From assembly GCA_964570525.1 (NCBI GenBank), contig CAZMYO010000054.1:1-41981 (forward strand): DNA of 41,981 nucleotides. Direction: 5' to 3'. This DNA is from CAZMYO01 sp964570525. Its GTDB lineage: Bacteria; Patescibacteriota; Patescibacteriia; Magasanikbacterales; GWA2-37-8. A program made the position numbers and the translations under genes. Shown in pieces: positions 37,550 to 41,981 of this stretch (its first letter is position 1; every line of letters begins with the position of its first letter). A model generated the notes under the pieces. The model saw only the letters and a program-made list of their open reading frames with translations, was not told the DNA's origin and made no database searches.

Positions 37550-38416
37550 ATGAAAACACCGCAACTTCCCATACCCAAACTTTCGCGAGCTCTCGGCACT
37601 ACTTCCGAAGTCTGGCTCAAACGCGAAGACTTGCACAATTATGGCTCGCATAAGGGGCGCTCGATTCCCCTGATGATCGCTCACCACCACCGTGGCGGCA
37701 TTTCCAAATTCGCCATTTCCTCATCAGGCAACGCGGCGCTGGCCGCCGCTCTCGCCGTCCTCGCGCACAATAAAAATAAACCTTCCGATCAGCTTGACCT
37801 ACATATTTTTACGGGAATGACTATTGACCCCGAAAAACTTGAAAGTTTAAAAATGCTCACCACTAAATATATTTTTTTGGAGCAAGTTAAAAACCCGAAA
37901 CAGCAAGCGCTCCAGTGGGCGCAATCTAACCACGGGGCAATTCTGCGTCAATCCACCGATGAGCAGGCGCTTCCGGGCTACTTTGAACTCGCGGAGGAAC
38001 TTGGGAAGATCGAAAGCTTATCCGCCATCTTTGTGCCCACTTCCTCCGGCACTGCCGCTCTCGGCCTCTACCAAGGATTCAAAAGGCTCGAACTCAATCC
38101 AGAAATTCATATCATTCAAACCACTTTCTGTCATCCGATGGTAGCCTCGCTACTCTCCTCACCCTCGCTTGCCACCGCCATTGTTGATAAAGTAGCGCGC
38201 CGCAAAGAGGCCGTGCTTGCGGCATTAAAAAATAGCCGGGGGGCGGGCTGGATTGCTACCAACGAAGAAATTATTGAAGCGATAAAACTTGCCAAGGAAA
38301 CTGCCGACATTGATATCTCGCCGAACAGCGCTCTTTCACTCGTCGGCCTACAACAAGCTATAAAAAACGGCCGAACCTGGCCGGGACCGGTAGTTTGCCT
38401 CATCACTGGAAAATAA
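37550..38416 (+). CDS. PLP-dependent enzyme, threonine synthase/cysteine synthase fold
   Basis: A 288-aa fold-type II PLP enzyme. KREDLHNYGSHKGRSIP holds the PLP lysine (about residue 35) and SSSGNAALAAALA the phosphate-binding loop; a second glycine-rich loop is PTSSGTAALGLYQG. The family covers threonine synthase, threonine dehydratase and cysteine synthase; the sequence does not decide between them, and at 288 residues it is shorter than all of these. Start ATG 37550, no Shine-Dalgarno site, behind a perfect dyad. The gene stands alone and converges with the glycosidase-like gene. Confidence 0.82.
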   Translation: MKTPQLPIPKLSRALGTTSEVWLKREDLHNYGSHKGRSIPLMIAHHHRGGISKFAISSSGNAALAAALAVLAHNKNKPSDQLDLHIFTGMTIDPEKLESLKMLTTKYIFLEQVKNPKQQALQWAQSNHGAILRQSTDEQALPGYFELAEELGKIESLSAIFVPTSSGTAALGLYQGFKRLELNPEIHIIQTTFCHPMVASLLSSPSLATAIVDKVARRKEAVLAALKNSRGAGWIATNEEIIEAIKLAKETADIDISPNSALSLVGLQQAIKNGRTWPGPVVCLITGK

Positions 38417-38428
38417 TATCCGAATTTT

Positions 38429-40426
38429 TTAATTATCACTCATCACCACCAGTTCTTTCCTGCCTTCGTTATTCACCTCCACCGCGCCGAGCGTTATCGC
38501 CTGACTGCCAAAAAATCCACTGATGGTAAACTCGGAAAGTTTTTTCCCTTTAGCGGTAAATAAACGTACCAGGGGTTTTGCTGCGGCGCTCTGTACCGTC
38601 GCGATCTCTTCCGCCTTATCTCCGTTAAAATCTCCGGTGGCAATAGTAAACCCGCCGCGATAATTTTTTCCATAAGGATAAAAACGCTGTTCCAGCTTTC
38701 CGGAAGAATTAAAAACCCCTATTTCGGCGGAACGTCCCGATACCGCCGCTAAAATAATCTTGTTGGTCTTGCCTCCATCAAAACTCGCCAAGGCCGGAGA
38801 AAACCCTCCGCGATAACTTTTCCCAAAAGGATACCAATCGGCTTTAACAATCTCGCCGTGATAATTATAGATTAAAACCTTGCCTCCGGTTGCTGGCGCC
38901 ACTACCAGCTGGACTTCTTTTCCGCCCGCGATTTTTCCAACAGCCAATCTAATTTCACCCTTAAAGTCACCGCCAAAGGGGCGGTCTTCTAACCAGCGCG
39001 CCCCCAAACTATTAAATATTTCCAATTTATTGCCGGTAACCAGAATTTTTTCGGATTTGCCATCGCCATCAAGATCGCCATTATAAATCTTGGTACCGCC
39101 CGCCAAACCTTCTTCAAAAGAAAAAAAACCGTTGCGCGCGCGGCTGCCATCAGCCCGATAAAATCTAAGAAAAGACCCGTTTTTCACCGCGACAGCTTCT
39201 ACTCTCTTGAACATTTTATACATTATCATCCCATCGCGCGCGCCCAAGCGCGCTTTGTCCGCGATGTTTCCGTCATTGACCTTGGGGTCTTGCGCGCCAA
39301 TAATTTTTTCATACTCCCCGCCCAAATCAACTTCCTGCGATTCACCGGTGGTGTTAAGAAGAACTATGCCGTTCTCGTAATCTCGCCGCCACACGCCCTC
39401 TCGAAACCGCGGCTGGTTAGCGAGTGAACGCGCTTCACCCACCGGCTCGCCGAGCTTGGCGTCATATTCATCGTACCACCACACCTGGGCATGATCCTTG
39501 TCGCCAAAATCAAAACTGTAATAAATATTATTCACGAGGAGACTGCTCGCCAAGCCGAAACGCATCTGCCGATAATTATTTCTTTTGCCGGTATTGTTGG
39601 TATTGCTGTTAAACACATACAAGCGCGGTTCTTGGTTGAAAAATCTAATCTTTTCAAGCCGAGTCATAATCGCGCCCCAGTCGCCGTTGGCTTCCCAGGG
39701 AGTCGGAAAGTTTTCATACATTCGCCCGTTGATATATTTTTGCATCGACTCAATCGAGCTGCCGTTGGTGAGGATATACTTCACCCCCAACTCCGCCCGG
39801 CTTAAACCCAATAAATAGTTGGTTCGCCGCACCCACTCCTGGTTGAGCAAGGTTGCGTCATCGCGTACGCCATCGCGATCGAGATCAATGTCTCCGCCAT
39901 TTACCGTACTCAATCCGTCGTACACCTCATCCCAGAAAACACCATCCCAAATTCCTTGAGAAATAATTTTCGTCTTTACAAAATCAAGCAAATAATTCGA
40001 CCAGGCTTCGCTCATATCAACACTTTTAAGCCCCGGCCAGTTGGAAACAATTCCGCCCTTGGTATCGCGCAGCCACCATTCGTCTTTAACCCTAAAATCA
40101 TTATACAAAACATTGGCTGGGTAATGCTTCCAGTTCTCGTTATAACTTTTCGCCGACACGTAGGCCAATAAAATTATCTGCGGATTCTGGCGCTTGATGC
40201 GCTCAATGGTAACGCGGTTGGTGATCGCCTGTTCGGGACTTAAGATGAGCAGATCGGTCTTAGACAGGTTATCAATCGAAATGGGGTCGGCGGGGAGGGT
40301 TCCCAAAAAATAATTGGCGAGAAGCGGCGCCGAATAACTTTTGTGTACAAAAAAAGACATCGCCAAAAATATGCCGAGAAGCAACGAGATAATCCCGCGG
40401 TAAATAAAAATTTTCCAAAATTTCAT
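38429..40426 (-). CDS. Exported glycosidase-like protein with FG-GAP-type repeats
   Basis: A 665-aa protein with an N-terminal signal/anchor helix (about residues 8-32). Residues ~45-370 resemble the putative glycoside hydrolase 15/GH114-like TIM barrels: DLLILSPEQ, ILLAYVSAKS, GIWDGVFWDEVYDG, ILTNGSS, YENFPTPW. The C-terminal ~230 residues contain FG-GAP/VCBS-like blades: NGDLDGDGKSEKI, ATGDFNGDKAEEIATV and the twice repeated P-x-G-K-x-YRGGF. It probably binds or cuts a surface polysaccharide; the exact activity is not readable. Start ATG 40426, no Shine-Dalgarno site; divergent from the O-antigen-ligase-like gene over 58 bp. Confidence 0.8.
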   Translation of the reverse strand: MKFWKIFIYRGIISLLLGIFLAMSFFVHKSYSAPLLANYFLGTLPADPISIDNLSKTDLLILSPEQAITNRVTIERIKRQNPQIILLAYVSAKSYNENWKHYPANVLYNDFRVKDEWWLRDTKGGIVSNWPGLKSVDMSEAWSNYLLDFVKTKIISQGIWDGVFWDEVYDGLSTVNGGDIDLDRDGVRDDATLLNQEWVRRTNYLLGLSRAELGVKYILTNGSSIESMQKYINGRMYENFPTPWEANGDWGAIMTRLEKIRFFNQEPRLYVFNSNTNNTGKRNNYRQMRFGLASSLLVNNIYYSFDFGDKDHAQVWWYDEYDAKLGEPVGEARSLANQPRFREGVWRRDYENGIVLLNTTGESQEVDLGGEYEKIIGAQDPKVNDGNIADKARLGARDGMIMYKMFKRVEAVAVKNGSFLRFYRADGSRARNGFFSFEEGLAGGTKIYNGDLDGDGKSEKILVTGNKLEIFNSLGARWLEDRPFGGDFKGEIRLAVGKIAGGKEVQLVVAPATGGKVLIYNYHGEIVKADWYPFGKSYRGGFSPALASFDGGKTNKIILAAVSGRSAEIGVFNSSGKLEQRFYPYGKNYRGGFTIATGDFNGDKAEEIATVQSAAAKPLVRLFTAKGKKLSEFTISGFFGSQAITLGAVEVNNEGRKELVVMSDN

Positions 40427-40439
40427 ACCAAATTAATGC

Positions 40440-40469
40440 TTGTAGCATAGCATACCGCCATGGTACAAT
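40440..40469 (+). promoter_or_regulatory. Possible promoter of the O-antigen-ligase-like gene
   Basis: TTGTAG (40440-40445), 18-bp spacer ending TGG, TACAAT (40464-40469). The expected leader is about 9 nt. Confidence 0.5.
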
Positions 40470-40484
40470 CAATACGTTAAATCT

Positions 40485-41861
40485 ATGCGTTTACAGTTCA
40501 AATTCTCCACTTTTTTAATCGTCGCCTTAATTATTTTTACCGTTATTAATCCTCTCTCCAGCCTGGATATTTTGGCGTTCCTAATTATTGCTTTTGCCAT
40601 CCTCTATAAAATTTTCGGCGATTATATCTTGTTCGTTTTTTTGGCATTGCGTCCGCTTATAGATTATTGGCGTGACTCGGTGATTTTCTCGAGTAACTTG
40701 GTGAATTTTAATATTAATGCCGGCATCGCTCTCTTACTTTTTCTCTGGTCGGTTTATTTTCTTACGGTTAATTATCGCCACTGGAAAGAATTGCCCTTAA
40801 AATGGATTTGGGGCGCTTTCCTAGTCTGGTGCGTCATCTCTTGGACGTACAGCTTCGACCGTTCAGCTACCGCGACCGAAACGCTAAAAGCGACCAATTT
40901 GTTCACTCTCTTCGCCGCTACCTTTGTGCTGCAAAAAAAATATGGTGAGAAAGCCCAACGTTATTTTTGGCAGGCTCTTCTGGGCGGAGCAATTATCCCG
41001 CTCGCGCTTGCTCTGTATCAGTTACTATCCTACACGGGATTAACCATAGACGGCGTACCCAACCGCATCTACGGCACCTTCGCTCATCCGAATATCCTCG
41101 CTACTTATGCCCTTCTTTTGTTCATGGTCTTTGTCAAAGAAACAGTAGTGAAAATTCCCCCTTCGCAGGGGAGTACAAGGGGGGTGTTGGCAAATCACCG
41201 CGCGCTCGCCATAGGACTGGCCGCGATACTCCTGGCTACCATTGCCTTTACCTATACCCGCATTGCCTGGATCGGCCTCGCTTTTTTTATTTTGGTCATT
41301 GGCTTCGTTTTCTACAGAAAAATAACAGTCTGGGCAACGGTAGCGGTGGCGGCGGCCTTTCTCCTATTTTATCCGATAAACGATTTTCTCAAAACGCGCT
41401 ATAATTATAATCTGCAGTCTATTCATATTATCGCTCGCCTCACCGGCCGCGGTGAAGAAGCAGACTCTATCAAATGGCGCGCGGATGTGGCCAACAAAAT
41501 ATTGCCACTCTGGCTGCGTCGGCCAATTATCGGTTATGGCTACGGGTCATTCCCTAAACTCTGGAATGACAACAAGGGAGTGCAAAATATCTGGGACAGC
41601 ACTTCGGAAGCGCATAATGATTACCTCAAAGTCGGTTTTGAAGCCGGGATTATCGGCCTCGCCTTGTTTCTCGCGATCTTCGGCAAACTGCTGATACAAC
41701 AAGTTCGTTATGGAATAAAACACCGCTCCCAAAACATTGTCTTTGCCGCCAGTATTGTCGTTTATCTTATCTTGAGCGTTTCCGACAATATGCTCCATCA
41801 CACTCCGGTAATCTGGTGGTTGTGGGCGCTGTGGGGAAAGTGGAGCGCCGAACAAAGTTAA
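40485..41861 (+). CDS. O-antigen ligase/polymerase-like membrane protein
   Basis: A 458-aa membrane protein with about ten to twelve hydrophobic helices, of the Wzy/WaaL (O-antigen ligase) superfamily, which move lipid-linked glycans to an acceptor or polymerise them. Typical parts: RIYGTFAHPNILATYALLL and, in the large outer loop, RPIIGYGYGSFPKLW and SEAHNDYLKVGFEAGIIGL. Residues about 223-236 (IPPSQGSTRGVLAN) come from a CCCCTTCGCAGGGG-type palindrome inserted between two helices. The acceptor is unknown. Near-leaderless start at ATG 40485. Confidence 0.87.
   Translation: MRLQFKFSTFLIVALIIFTVINPLSSLDILAFLIIAFAILYKIFGDYILFVFLALRPLIDYWRDSVIFSSNLVNFNINAGIALLLFLWSVYFLTVNYRHWKELPLKWIWGAFLVWCVISWTYSFDRSATATETLKATNLFTLFAATFVLQKKYGEKAQRYFWQALLGGAIIPLALALYQLLSYTGLTIDGVPNRIYGTFAHPNILATYALLLFMVFVKETVVKIPPSQGSTRGVLANHRALAIGLAAILLATIAFTYTRIAWIGLAFFILVIGFVFYRKITVWATVAVAAAFLLFYPINDFLKTRYNYNLQSIHIIARLTGRGEEADSIKWRADVANKILPLWLRRPIIGYGYGSFPKLWNDNKGVQNIWDSTSEAHNDYLKVGFEAGIIGLALFLAIFGKLLIQQVRYGIKHRSQNIVFAASIVVYLILSVSDNMLHHTPVIWWLWALWGKWSAEQS
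41151..41191. repeat. Palindromic insert inside the O-antigen-ligase-like gene
   Basis: AAAATTCCCCCTTCGCAGGG then GAGTACAAGGGGGGTGTTGG: hairpin CCCCTTCGCAGGGG plus a G-rich right part. Words match the sufU-sufC element. In frame. Confidence 0.75.
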
Positions 41862-41894
41862 AAAAATAGCAGAACCAATCTTTTGCCTAAAAAC

Positions 41895-41926
41895 AAAACC
41901 CTGTACCGTTCCGGTACAGGGTTTTT
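41895..41926 (+). terminator. Terminator after the O-antigen-ligase-like gene
   Basis: AACCCTGTACCG/CGGTACAGGGTT stem with an A-tract before and TTTTT after, so it can act in both directions. The stem equals that at 24249-24278. The remaining bases to 41981 show no gene. Confidence 0.85.
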
Positions 41927-41981
41927 ATCATCATCTTTCCTCGAGAGAAAAAATAGTGAAATGGTGGGGGGTGGGGGTTGG

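Noticed and set aside
1..41981. Recoding of TGA as Gly or Trp, as in some candidate phyla
   Set aside because: TGA ends sufU, sufS and the 108-aa and 752-aa genes at natural positions, and no conserved gene has an in-frame TGA.
1..41981. Transposase or insertion sequence that could move the repeats
   Set aside because: No transposase, integrase or recombinase was seen; the elements here are non-autonomous or move by another route.

Overview
The window looks like a piece of a small, streamlined bacterial genome of the Patescibacteria (CPR) type, probably a Parcubacteria-like lineage. The evidence is indirect. Spacers are very short. The gene set is minimal but wall-making (ftsI, murF, murB, mraY, an mpl-type ligase). 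The SUF system lacks sufD, TGA is an ordinary stop, tRNA-Glu does not encode CCA, and conserved genes carry many in-frame palindromic inserts. No 16S rRNA or ribosomal protein is present to prove the placement.

Layout. 1-3.6 kb: a GC-rich unknown gene and a coupled pair of unknown genes. 3.6-6.2 kb: an MgtA-type P-ATPase. 6.2-11 kb: mostly genes of unknown function, with an NtrC-type AAA+ regulator, a SirB1-like/TPR protein, a 56-aa gene and tRNA-Glu(CTC). 11.1-14.3 kb: ftsI-murF. 14.3-18 kb: two unknown genes, typA and a small secreted protein. 18.1-24.3 kb: an iron-sulfur block: a ferredoxin-reductase-like flavoprotein divergent from sufB-sufS-sufU-sufC, then Nudix, a MIP18/SufT-like protein and a ferredoxin. 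24.3-27.6 kb: a membrane protein, a zinc-finger protein and a second P-type ATPase. 27.7-31.3 kb: murB-hpf-ltaS-like. 31.3-37.3 kb: ATP-grasp ligase, NlpC/P60-like protein, mraY, a decayed 23S-IVP gene, an Ate/Bpt-like transferase and mpl. 37.3-41.9 kb: a zinc ribbon, a PLP enzyme, an exported glycosidase-like protein and an O-antigen-ligase-like protein. No stretch above 300 bases lacks a gene.

Two things stand out. First, at least three families of repeat sit inside or directly against conserved genes. Palindromes with TGTCAT...ATGACA ends, CCTC/GAGG-rich palindromes and short-period AT-rich repeats add in-frame segments to sufS, sufC, murB, mpl, the ATP-grasp, Ate-like and O-antigen-ligase genes and probably typA. 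They also supply start-proximal sequence or stop codons to several others. The TGTCAT family is translated in all three frames. One AT-rich repeat pair flanks a broken four-helix-bundle (23S intervening-sequence protein) gene like terminal inverted repeats.

Second, genes fall into two expression classes. Recognisable housekeeping genes have no Shine-Dalgarno sequence in front of ATG, and one appears leaderless. About ten short unknown or regulatory genes have a strong AGGAGG-type site, and most also have a consensus promoter (TTGACA-like, 17-bp spacer, TANNNT) or a hairpin-plus-T terminator.
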